Assembly (NCBI GenBank): GCA_025716855.1 | Contig: JAIXMQ010000015.1 | Location: forward strand, 186,001 to 250,000 | DNA: 64,000 nt | Reading direction: 5' to 3' | Source: Pilaira anomala | Lineage: Eukaryota; Mucoromycota; Mucoromycetes; Mucorales; Mucoraceae | Shown: piece by piece, positions 11,399 through 22,049 of the stretch | Layout of the letters: every line of letters begins with the position of its first letter | Position numbering within the stretch: the first letter of the stretch is position 1 | Translations under genes and position numbers: made by a program | The notes under the pieces: model-generated | Told to the model about the DNA's origin: nothing | The model's database searches: none | What the model saw: only the letters and a program-made list of their open reading frames with translations

Positions 11399-12946
11399 AT
11401 GGGTATTGGACAAAAAATCAAACACGCTTTTTGTGCTCCTGGTAAACAAAGAATTGTCGAATTTGCTGCCCCCACACAAGCTGTGAGTAAGTCAAGTTCG
11501 TATAGTGACATCTCCGAAAAAATTGCACAAGACTCAAACCTATTTCATGCTGAAAAGAGAAAGCCTCTTGGTGGTCGTATCTTTGATAATGTAACACAAC
11601 GAGCTGGCTCACTGATTACTTTCATGATTACGTTACTTATATTAGCTATATGGGCAGTGGTAGGTATTGTCTTGGGTGCTCCTGAGATTTGGCAAATTAT
11701 CATGCAAAATGGTGGTTCTATTCAATGCTATATTTCGGATACGCTGCTGATGCGTCAACAACAAAACCATTGCTACAAGCTATTAACAATTATCTCTCAA
11801 CTTCGGTCAAGAAATACAACTGTAGCAAGACTTGTTCGTGACCCTGAACTACATAGTAATGCACCTCTTTTTGATAAAGAGTCTATTGATCATTCATCTA
11901 TTGAAGAAGCCAAACTTGAAAACGCTATTAATTTGCCAAACGAATTCTGGTTCGATAAATGTTGTAATTGGGTCTCCATTGCTGTAGGCTCTATTTATGC
12001 TTTACTCTTTTACTTTAGTGGTGTCATTGTTTGGGTCAGTCTTGGTCCTATGATGGAATTCTCTGATTTATGGCAGCTTTATATCAATACTGCGGTTGCT
12101 GTTGAGCTTACATTTACTTCCATGTTCTTACAAAACATTCGTCGTCGTCATATGGAATATCTTGAAAAGTGCCTCAAGTCTATTATGAGAACTGACTGTG
12201 AATTAGAAATTATTCTTCGTAAACATACTGGTGACAATCAGCCTAATCCTGTAGTTACCATCCTTCCTCATCCTGTTACTCGTTCTATTAGAGCAATTGA
12301 CTACTATGGCGATATTATCGGTTCTGGTATCGGTGTTGCTGTCTCTACTTGTGTTTTTGCAGTTTGGCTTAGTATTGGTGATGTAATGGCATGGAGTTCC
12401 GATTGGTGGCTTATCATTGGTACCTATACTGGTTTGGTAGGTTTTATTGATGGATTTGTGCTAAGAAATGTGTACTTTCGTGAAGATGTTATCTTGGACG
12501 AACAATTTGAAGTACTCAGTGAAGCAGATGACTCGTTGTTTCAATATTTGAATATACCTCTTCCCACCAAGCCAATTGAACAAAGACATTCCCTTATTAA
12601 TAGAGTCAGTAACTATATGGGTGTTCTTTGTGCCAAATCTGTTGCTGTCCTAATTTCAATTCTTATTGTTCTTGCTCTAATGGGTGTTGCCAGTAGTATG
12701 GGCTGGAACCAAACTGGTCAACTTTTATGTAACACACCCACCATGATTCTTGAAGGTTTCTTATTGATTGTCTTGGTACAAGCCCATAACTTGTCTAATT
12801 TAAAACGTCGTATCCAATTACGTGACATTTTAGTTCGAAGAATATCTTTGCTCCAATACGCTAAAAATGTCACTGGTATGACATTAAATGAAAATGACGC
12901 TGTCAAGTTCGCTTTGAATTTGAAGAAAACAGATACCGAAAATTAA
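11399..12946 (+). CDS. FET4: Low-affinity iron/divalent metal permease, Fet4 family
   Basis: Plasma-membrane transporter for ferrous iron and probably zinc or copper, by family membership. A single exon encodes 515 residues, close to Fet4 (about 550). The sequence shows paired hydrophobic spans: ITFMITLLILAIWAVVGIVL, WVSIAVGSIYALLFYFSGVI, AVELTFTSMFL, then after a repeat-like junction IGSGIGVAVSTCVFAVWLSI, WWLIIGTYTGLVGFIDGFVL, SVAVLISILIVLALMGVAS and MILEGFLLIVLVQAHNL. Family signatures are visible: WQIIMQNGGSIQCYISDTLL and LMRQQQNHCYKLL near residues 100-125, and NTPTMILEGFLL in the second half, giving the internal duplication typical of Fet4. The N-terminal 60 residues are cytosolic and serine-rich. 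The gene stands alone, with a possible iron-GATA site in its promoter. Loss of introns in a long gene is unusual in this window. Confidence 0.9.
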   Translation: MGIGQKIKHAFCAPGKQRIVEFAAPTQAVSKSSSYSDISEKIAQDSNLFHAEKRKPLGGRIFDNVTQRAGSLITFMITLLILAIWAVVGIVLGAPEIWQIIMQNGGSIQCYISDTLLMRQQQNHCYKLLTIISQLRSRNTTVARLVRDPELHSNAPLFDKESIDHSSIEEAKLENAINLPNEFWFDKCCNWVSIAVGSIYALLFYFSGVIVWVSLGPMMEFSDLWQLYINTAVAVELTFTSMFLQNIRRRHMEYLEKCLKSIMRTDCELEIILRKHTGDNQPNPVVTILPHPVTRSIRAIDYYGDIIGSGIGVAVSTCVFAVWLSIGDVMAWSSDWWLIIGTYTGLVGFIDGFVLRNVYFREDVILDEQFEVLSEADDSLFQYLNIPLPTKPIEQRHSLINRVSNYMGVLCAKSVAVLISILIVLALMGVASSMGWNQTGQLLCNTPTMILEGFLLIVLVQAHNLSNLKRRIQLRDILVRRISLLQYAKNVTGMTLNENDAVKFALNLKKTDTEN

Positions 12947-13890
12947 ATTCACACTCATTTTATTACTCTACTTGCACAAAACACATGTATTTAATGTACA
13001 CAATTCCCCAACTCACTCTTGATATATCCTAACTTGCATTATATTTTCTTCGTGATAATTATTTAAATAAAAAAATACTTTTTCTTTCAAATAAATTTAA
13101 CTGATTTTATTTTATTCGACTATTTATTATATAATATAGTAAACACAGGCCCTTTTTAAACTGCCACTATATTATGGTAATAAAGCATCCACGCTACGCT
13201 TGTTGTTTACTGTCCTTCATTACATTGCAGAACAGCAGTTGATTCTCAAGTTTTTAGATTGCTGCTTTGATAAAACAAAAAAAAAGGAGATAAAATAGCT
13301 AAGATTTTTTTCTTGTACTATTACTACATGGCAGTAAAAGTTTGGACTTTATATACTTTTCAGCACACTAGGCTCTCGCACCTGCGGTGGACTCTAAGAC
13401 TGCGTCTAATGTTTTTTCAATATTTAAGGTATAAAATGTCATAAGCATTTGAAGTAATTATGTATGAATCACTCAAACTATAATCCATTTTATTTAATGA
13501 TATGAGTAGCTGGCTCAAAGAACACACATAATTATCAAATCCGGAACCATTTGAAAGTTACGACGATTTCTATTATTTTCATATAGGGGATATATATCAT
13601 GTGTCATAATTTTTTTGTAAATGAAAGGAAAGTGCGCAATAAAACGTGATAAAAATAATAACAGCTGTTTCGTTAGGCATTTAATTTCATATCGGCTCAA
13701 GTTTTGTAATACCATACAGCATCACTTTTTGTTGTTTAGGAATACGACAACATGAACATTGCAGAATCAATGAAAGTGATTGAATCCTTCATATTGACTA
13801 ATTATGGGACTTCGTATGGATTGGCTCGTCTTAAATCTTTCAAAAATATTCGAAAAATAAAAAATTGAACTGGTGATTCTTTATATTTAC
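12947..13890. other. Gene-free interval after the Fet4-like gene
   Basis: AT-rich sequence with no credible coding region. It contains a partial copy (about 13145-13330) of the terminal segment of the inverted-repeat array that begins near 13890, recorded separately. The rest shows no recognisable RNA gene or element. Confidence 0.5.
13145..13330 (+). repeat. Partial outlying copy of the inverted-repeat terminal segment
   Basis: The segment contains GGCCCTTTTTAAACTGCC, then CCACGCTACGC, TTTACTGTCCTTCATTA and GATAAAAC...AAGGAGATAAAATAGC in the same order as the left arm of the main array (ACGACCCTTTTAGAAAGCCC, CATGCTACGCGTTTACTG, ACCTTCATTAG, GATAAAGAAAAAGGGAAG...TATAGCC at about 13980-14070). 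The reverse complement of the right arm (about 16070-16140) shows the same words. This makes three diverged copies of one terminal sequence, so a truncated or older insertion sits next to the main one. Confidence 0.5.
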
Positions 13891-16300
13891 GTGGATTAAA
13901 AGAGCAATTAAACGTTACCCATCTGGATTTCCTAATACGGGAAACTCTATCACCCACCAGTTTTTTTTAATATAAAAAACGACCCTTTTAGAAAGCCCTT
14001 ATGCCATGCTACGCGTTTACTGACCTTCATTAGTTTTATTGATAAAGAAAAAGGGAAGTACTATAGCCAAGGCTTTTTTTTTTATTACAGCGGAGATTTT
14101 TTCAACCAATGAGATGATCGGAAAGAAGGAAAAAAAATGAATTTTTAGGTGAAAATCAGCCAGTCCGAAGCCTTTGGATTTTTTCTAAAATTTTAAATGT
14201 GGATATATCTTGGGATTATAAAGATTTTAGAGCAAATCTATTGAATAGTTTCTAGTACAAAATTTGACGCTCTTTCGAATGATGTAAAAATCAACGTAAA
14301 GTAATTATAAAGATTATTGGCTATTGTAAGAAAGTCGAATTATAGTTTTTGTTAGAGCAAGTATATTTTGTGCATCTAGACATATTATTTTAAGTTTATA
14401 GACAGATGTGCCATCAAATTCTGCATCGACTGTATATCATATTGTATATTAGAATAATTGATCTAGGATGACTTTACTTTGACAAGAAAGAAAATTTTGT
14501 CCATATCTCGATTTTTTTTTCATTTTAGGAGTAAAAAAACATGTTTGCAGTGTATCAAGTCTATTTTCATAGGGTGTGTAACATTTCATTCCTTAAAGTC
14601 CTATGGACACTCCGTCCGATTTTACCCCTAAAATAAGCGTGCCTCATATAAGCTACACACACCACATTAGTATCTATACACACCACATATTTAAGCCCAG
14701 AAAGCCTTTCATGTCAAAGTAAAGTCCTTCAATATTAAGTATTTTATTATATAATACTATATCCATAAAATTCTAAATTTAAATGGGCAGATGATTATAT
14801 ATAAAGATATATTATTTTATATGTAAAAAATATACTTTCTCTAACAGAAACTGTTTTCCTTACATGCACTACAAATGGAGAGTGCGTGTAGCATGGTCTA
14901 CATACACCTCGTTTTTCAGTCCCAGAAATCAAAATTTTGACATACAATATCTTCTCGTCAAAGTAAAGTCCCTCTAAATCAACTATTTCATTAAACAATA
15001 TGATATACAGAAAGTGCAGAATTTGAAGGCGCATCTTTCTATATTTTTAAAAGTATATGTTTATATGTGCAAAATATACTTGCCCTAACAAAAACTGTAA
15101 ACCGTTTTATCACAATAACCATTAATATTTGTAATTATCTTATTTTGATTTTTACATCATTCAAAAGAGTGCAAAATTCTGTATTTACCGTTAAAAAAGC
15201 AGGCGTTAAACACTTTTCAGTGTAAAGATATATCTATCTTTCTGATTTTTGAAAAAATCCATAGGGGGGACTAGCAACTTTTTCTAAAAAATGGAATTTT
15301 TTTCACAGCTTAAAAAAAATAAAAATTAGAAATGAAGATATATCTTTGTATTTAAATGGTTTTAAAGTTTAGCCTTTTATTGATGTCTAAGGTAGAATTT
15401 GACGCTCTTTCTAATGATGTAAGAATCAAAGTAGCATAATTATAAAGTTTAATAGTCATTGCGAGAAAGCACAGCTTCTATTAGGACATGTATATTTTTT
15501 AAATATAAGATAATAAATCTAAATGCATAGAAATTTTAGTTTTTAAATTCTACATCTTTGGAATATAACATTGTCTAACAAAATACGTCTGTATCCTGAT
15601 TTGGTTTTTTTCCTGTTTTTGGACCTAAAAATTGAGATTTGGGTCCAAATTTCTTTCTTTTCAAATTAAAGTCTTTTATTTCACCTATTCTATTATACAA
15701 TATAATATACAGTCGATGCAGAATTTAAAGGCGCATCTTTCTATTGATTTAGAATTGTTATTTTGTATGTAGAAAATATACTTGCCCTAACAAAAACTGT
15801 ATATCGTTTTTTCATAATATTTATAAGTATTTGTTACTATTTTACTTTGATTTTTACATCATTAAAAAGAGCGTAAAATTCTACATATATCGTTAAAAAG
15901 CCAAGCTTTAAAACCTTTTCAATACCAAGATATATCCTCATTTCTGAATTTTGAAAAAATCCAAAGGGGGGGACTGGCTGATTTTTGCCTAAAAATACAC
16001 TTTTTCCCCCTTTTCCGATGATTTGATTGGCTCAAAAAAAATTTCGCTACAGCAAAAATATCATGTCTACAATACCTCGTTTTTCTTTATCAAAAAGACT
16101 AATTAAGGTCAGTAAAGCACATAGCGTGGGCGTAGGGTCTTTACTAAAGTAATTTAATGATAATTTTAAAAAGGCTCGTTTATTTTTCTTTTAAAAAATT
16201 GGGTGATTTGTGGAGAAGAAAATGGGTGGGCAATGGAATTTCTCATATCAAAAAATCCAGGTGGGGGATGTTTAATTTTTCCCATTAAAGGATATACGAG
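13890..16300. repeat. Array of diverged inverted repeats, possible non-autonomous long-terminal-inverted-repeat element
   Basis: The outer ends match in inverted orientation: left GCAATTAAAC...CTGGAT...CACCCACC (from about 13903), right, read in reverse, AAAATTAAAC...CTGGAT...CCCACCC (to about 16277). The inverted match then runs on for some 600 bases: left 13900-14520 against right 15640-16300, including the words GATGATCGGAAA / ATCATCGGAAA, AATCAGCCAGTCC, GGATATATCTTGG, GACGCTCTTT, AATGATGTAAAAATCAA, TTTTTGTTAG and ATTCTGCATCGACTGTATAT. Between the arms lie one reversed copy (about 14920-15270) with a shorter one beside it (about 14690-14860), and one forward copy (about 15290-15600). So at least four to five copies alternate in orientation. 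The word TTTTACATCATT or its complement marks each full copy. No transposase or ORF above 80 codons is present. Copies differ by perhaps a fifth to a quarter of positions (estimate by eye). Confidence 0.6.
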
Positions 16301-17737
16301 CCTAGTACATAACTTTATATATTTATTTGGTGAGTATTAATGGATGTTTTTGATATATATAAAGAACAACCGTGTCGAATCAAGAGGTGATAGACTCAGC
16401 GCTACAAAGAAGTAAATCATGAAAAACTTTGTATCTAAAAGAAGTAGACTTGTAAGGATTATTCAAAGTTTTGGTTAACGGTTACACTTTACGACAATAC
16501 ACGAATAAATAAAATAATCAAGTGAGTAACTAACGTGTTCTTATAACTAACTATGCCTAAATTAAAGGGAATTTGGCTGTATTAAAATATTTTATCGTAT
16601 TGAATTAATATAAAATTACACCAAATTGGGTTTTCCTGAAAATTTTATGTAATATCTTCAAATAATTCATCCAATACTCACAATTGTACTTTAAAAGTAA
16701 AAGAAAATATGTGACCATACTTATTGATCGCTATACTTTAATTATTTGACGTTTTTTTATTACTTTCCGCTTAACTATTCGAATAAAGATTACATACTCG
16801 CCTTCCCCCCTTTTTTTTCGTAGGCACGATACATTTTCTCGCTTACATTGCATAAGAATATTTTCCAACAATAAAAATAGTTCTTTCCGGGATTTTATCG
16901 CATTACCAATAGATAAAACCAATCTAAAATAAATACCTGGACATATTTAAAAGAGAAAGTGTGACAAGATAATCGCTTCTTAGTAGATAGCTTATCGTAC
17001 AAAATAATTAGAATTGCCCATAAACATATAAAGATATACTATTTACGTATCAAACAATGAAACATTCAACTAAACACGCCGAATGATATATTTGCATATT
17101 TAGCCATTTGATGTATTGTAGGGTCTATTTTTTTTTTATAATTGCTTGCATTGGCGATCTAGTTTCTCTTAATTCAAAACAATTTATGTCTTCAGGATTA
17201 GGTCATATTTTTTTACTGCAAGATAATCATTTTGTTCGTTTCACCCTTTCCAATAGTTCTTTTTTTTTTTTAATCCAAAGGAAAAGTCAATGAATTAAAA
17301 ATTTATTTTTAAATAAGGAAGTATTCAAGCTTGGAACCAGAACCTTCTTCTGTAGTTAGGATAAAAATCTAACTAAATATGATATACATGCGGACCAATT
17401 AATAAAACCCTGTAGTGATTTGACCTAACGGATTGCTGCTTGTCATTAGTATCCCATGATCTACACAAAAGATACGGGTGCTAATCACTGTGTGTTTTTA
17501 TTGGTCAATAATATATACTCTCACGGAAGTTTAACAATTGCATGTAATGAAACATTTGGATCCACCTTTCCAAATCATTTTTATTTGGCCCTGAACGCTA
17601 TGACGTTCCAATAAGGTAGTATGACACTATTTTTTTTTTACTACGGAAAAAAAAAGTATCTATAAATGTACCAATTTTTTTTTTCTGTGTCTTAGTTCAT
17701 TCTTTACATAAACAAACAAATAAAAGAAACGCAAAAA
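16301..17737. other. Gene-free AT-rich interval before the GST-zeta-like gene
   Basis: No coding region or known element is supported. The right end (17650-17737) is probably the promoter and leader of the next gene; a CTATAAATG sequence sits at about 17659 and the start codon has an A-rich context. Nothing else recognisable was seen. Confidence 0.45.
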
Positions 17738-18772
17738 ATGGATGAAACGAAATCTGATAAAGTACATGAAATGCATTTTGAGATATAGAATTGAGGACCA
17801 CTTATACATGTATATTTTTTTTATCTAGTCACTGACGCCACAATATGAGTGTAAACCTATACTATATAGTAGTTATGATTCTGATACTTCTTGGAGAGTA
17901 AGATTAGCTTTATGCTGGAAAAATATTCAATATGAAACTCGGTATATTGACATGTCCGCTGGAGAGCATGTATGTAAAATAAACATCATATAGATATTAC
18001 AACCATTTTTAAAATATGTTGTAATTTTATATAGTTATCTGAAGATTATGCAAAGCTTAACCCATGTAAAAGGTTACCTTGCTTTATATCTAAAACTGGA
18101 AAAGTGATAACTCAAAGCTTAGCTATTCTTGAATATTTGGAAGTTACATATCCAGGTAAACAAAAACATAAGTTGCTCAGCCCAAGAGATGCCCATAAAT
18201 TGACTTTAATGTTATATAGAAAGACCTATCTTGCCTAAAAGTGCAGTCCCAAGAGCAGAGGTAAATCTTTAATGAACACATTAATTAATCTGAAAGAGAA
18301 AAGCTTATGATGCAATTATGAATTAGTCATGGTCAGTTGCTCTTGATATTGCTTGTGATATCCAGCCATTGCAAACCAGATCTATATTAAAATTAGTAGA
18401 CATTGGTTTTGAAAAGCGAGAAGAATTTGCTCGCGAGATGATTGAAACAGGATTTAAGGGTGAGACCATTTGACGTTTAAAAAGTATAAAAAAAAAACAA
18501 ATTAATACAGCCTTGTTTAATGCAATCTTATAGGTTTAGAGAAACGTTTAGAAACTCTTTCTGGTACATATTGCGTAGCTGATCAGATTTCAGTTGCAGA
18601 CTTTTGTTTAGTACCAATGGTATTTGCTGCCAAACGTCATAATGTAGAGATGAGGCCATATCCGTATATCGTTAGGATTCGTAATACGCTCATGACTTTA
18701 CCAGAGTTTAGAGAGACACATCCTTTTAATCAACTCGATTGTCCGGATGAATTGAGAGGCGTAGTTCAATAA
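17738..18772 (+). CDS. Zeta-class glutathione S-transferase, maleylacetoacetate isomerase-like
   Basis: The family isomerises maleylacetoacetate to fumarylacetoacetate in tyrosine breakdown. Six exons (17738-17761, 17829-17969, 18035-18155, 18220-18260, 18327-18459, 18534-18772) sum to 699 nt, 232 residues. The thioredoxin-like domain begins KPILYSSYDSDTSWRVRLAL; the GST glutathione-site motif is TQSLAILEYLE (about residue 90); the family signature P(I/L)LP...RA appears as RPILPKSAVPRAE. The C-terminal domain has QPLQTR, the conserved GTYCVADQISVADFCLVP and ends at PFNQLDCPDEL. The odd point is the active-site loop: the usual SSCxWRVR reads SDTSWRVR, so the first serine is kept but the cysteine is replaced by threonine. 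The first exon (8 codons, GTACAT donor) is the least certain part. None of the exons is long, so the gene is easy to miss. Confidence 0.85.
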
Positions 18773-18842
18773 GAATATTTTATAAATAGATTTTGATTTA
18801 ATAAAGAAGTTTAATAATTATACAGAAATGAAGAGAGGGGTA

Positions 18843-21809
18843 TTAACATTTTTCTAAGGCTGGCAAGATTTTTGAAATAATATCTTGTTTGGTTGAAATC
18901 GATTCAGCTAAACGACCTTGTGCCATCTCTTTTTGTCCTCCGCCTCCACCTTTAATATGTTTTAACATTTGCTTCAAAATCTATTTTTGTAAAGAAGTTA
19001 ATACAAAGATTATATACAATAACCATATTGTCATTTTACCGAATTAGCAGTTTCTGTCTTGATTTCTTGACCGTTTAAAGCGACTACAACAGTTTTATCG
19101 TTTACCAAAATATGTACACACTTAGCTTGACTTTCTTTTAAAACATTGGCGCGTTTTTGCATGAACGCAGCGTCCAAGTCCGAATCAATAAGATGGATTT
19201 TTACTTCGAGATCTATTATAGAACTGGTAAGTAAAAAAAAAGAAAAAACAAAAAGGCTACACAAATCACATTACCTTTTAATTTACTGGAGATAGGTTCA
19301 ATAATTACTTCACCAGCAGAAGCCAATTTTTCGTTCATAAAGTCCACACGCTTTTGAAGTTCCTTAGTTTGTTGCATAGTTTTTTCCAACTTATCAATCA
19401 TTTCGTTTGTACCGTTTGCACGTAAAAGTTTTAATGCTTCGGGTACAGGTTCATATGCTTTACGATACCAGTCAATACAAGCTAACCCTGCTACAGCTTC
19501 AATTCTACGTGTACCAGCTGCGACAGAAGTTTCAGCCAAGATCTTGAAAGGATAAAGTTTCTTGATGTTGTCTACATGTGTACCACCACAAAGTTCTTTG
19601 CTGACACCTGGCACATCAATCACTCTAACAGTCTCACCGTATTTTTCAGAGAAAGCTGCAATTGCTCCTGCATTCACAGCATCAGTCAATCTCATATGTT
19701 TCACATTAGTTTCACCCCCTGTCAATGCTACTTGGTTTACCCAATCTTCAATCTTGTTTAAATCCTGTTGCTTTAAAGGCTTTCCGTACGTGAAATCAAA
19801 TCTAAGTTTGTTAGTTTCAACTGTAGAGCCCGCTTGAACAATATCATCTGATTGAAGGATCTTTCTTAAACCGGCATTTAATAAATGTGTAGCTGTATGA
19901 TGTACTTCTGCACCTTGACGACGAGCCATATCGACTTCAGTTCGAACAAGATGGCCTGCTTGTAAATATTCACGGTCAGTTTCTAATTTTTGTTGGATAT
20001 CTTGGGTTGAATCCTCTGGTGTTAAACGTAATGCCATACCGCCTTCATAAGGTTGTGTTACATCCAATACACGCCATGTGCTTCCATTAGTTAACTCAAT
20101 TACACCTTGATCAGCTACTTGACCACCGCCAAGACCATAAAATGGACATGGATCAATTGCCATATTGACTTCTACCTTTTTACCTTTCTTTACAATATCC
20201 ACTGCTAAAATCTCGGATTCTTGATGAAGTAAATTATGATCGTATCCAGTGAATTGAGGTCGAATGTTGAGGTTCTTCCAGTCGGAAAGTCTTGATTTAT
20301 CTGCCATGCTTTCTGTCTTCCAAGATTCCTTACCGGCTAATTTTTGTTTTTGTTGTAAGGCTTCGACAGCTAATAAATATATATCAGTATATTTATCTTT
20401 TGTTAGATTCAATTGATTCTTTTTTTTTTACCTTCAATATCAACAGTCCAGCCCTTTTCCTGTGCAATGATTAAGGTCAAATCAAAGGGAAAACCATAAG
20501 TATCATAAAGTTGAAAAGCGATTTGAGGAGGAATTTGTTTAGTTTGTTGAAGATCTTGTTGATTAAATACGTTTTCTAGAAGTGTCATGCCTCTATCTAA
20601 AGTAGCTAAAAATGCAGTTTCTTCATTGGTGATGATACTACGAATGGATGAAGCACGAGTAGCTAATTCTGGATAAGAACCATCTGAGAATCCTTCTAGC
20701 AGAGTAGGATAAAGATCAGTCAAAAAGGGTTTATTGATACCCAATTGCTTTGCAGATCGAAGTGCACGACGAATGATTCTTCTCAAGACATACCCACGAC
20801 CTACGTTACTAGGGACAACGCCATCACCAATCAAGAAACACATGGATCTAAAATGATCTGCAACAATTTTCTCATGAGGTGAAGGATCGATATCATTTGA
20901 GGTTGGAAGTCCACGATCCTTTAATAAAGTACGAAGTCCATTGATTAAATGTTCAAATTGATCGATTTGAAAGTTATTTTGCTTCCCTTGTAAGACACAA
21001 ATCATTCTTTCCAAGCCCATACCTGTATCAATACAAGGAATAGGTAAATCTGTTATCTGACCTTTTCCATCACGGTATTTTTCCATAAAGACTAAATTCC
21101 AAATTTCTAACCAAGGATCCTCTAACGAACTATCTTGTGTATCCCAAAAGATTTCAGTACAAGGACCACAAGGTCCTTCATCGCCCATTGACCAAAAGTT
21201 ATCTTCAGGTCCACACTTGACAATCATATGATCAGGTAATCCTTGCTTTTTCCATAAATTGTAACCTTCCTCGTCTCCTTCTAATACAGTCACTCTCAAT
21301 CGATTAAGAGGTAACTTTAACTCGTTCAATAAAAAAGACCAAGCATAGGCAATAGCGTCTGCTTTAGAGTATTTACCAAATGAAAAGTTACCCAACATTT
21401 CAAAGAAGGTATGATGACGTGCTGTATATCCTACATTGTCAAGATCATTGTGTTTACCACCTGCTCTCATACATTTTTGAACACTGGTAGCACTTTTAAA
21501 AGGTGCTGTACTCGGTTTAAGAAAATATTCTTTGAATGGTACCATGCCTTTTTTTTTTTAATGAATGTATTTGTGTGAGTGGGCCTGAATGAATTCATAA
21601 TGTGTGTGTGTATATGTACCTGCATTAGTGAACAATAAACTTTTATCGTTATGAGGTACAAGACTGGCACTTTTGACAGGTACATGACCTTGCTTTTCAA
21701 AATATTGAATAAACTTTGTCCGTAATTGAGGAGAGGTTAATTGTTGCATGTAACGAACATGTTGTGCTGAAACAGCATACTTTTTTGTCAAAAGTCGTGC
21801 CTGATACAT
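18843..21809 (-). CDS. Alanyl-tRNA synthetase, bacterial/mitochondrial type
   Basis: Charges tRNA-Ala; probably mitochondrial. Exons 21809-21620, 21547-20432, 20369-19275, 19212-19040 and 18980-18843 give 903 residues. The chosen start yields [20 protein letters not shown], rich in basic residues and without acids, a likely mitochondrial presequence, and has the context ATAAAATG; an in-frame ATG at 21851 would add 14 residues. Catalytic features: [40 protein letters not shown] and [10 protein letters not shown]. The [16 protein letters not shown] wording is that of bacterial and organellar enzymes. The editing domain is complete, with HHTATHLL (about residue 590) and CGGTHV (about 692). The C-Ala domain keeps its glycine loop ([13 protein letters not shown]) near the end. 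Editing is therefore expected to be intact. A cytosolic-type AlaRS is presumably elsewhere, unless this gene is dual-targeted. Confidence 0.93.
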
Positions 21810-22049
21810 TTTATTTATAACAGAAAAAAAAGGTAGGTATTTCCCATGCATGGATTTTAAGCCCTGGATAAGAAAATTGGGCCCACCTGAGTTACAATAA
21901 GCCAAAAAAAAACAGCAGTTGTTATTGTGTGAATAAGAATTTTATTTTATCTTTTATATAGATTGAATGAGAGAAAAAAAAAAGATAGATATGTGTATGT
22001 GCAAGGGGAAAAAAAAAGATATGTAAGAAAGAGAGAGAGAGAAATGGAT

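Noticed and set aside
14795..15034. 79-codon minus-strand ORF within the inverted-repeat array
   Set aside because: Composition is that of AT-rich repeat sequence, there is no similarity to transposase motifs, and it is not preserved in the other repeat copies.
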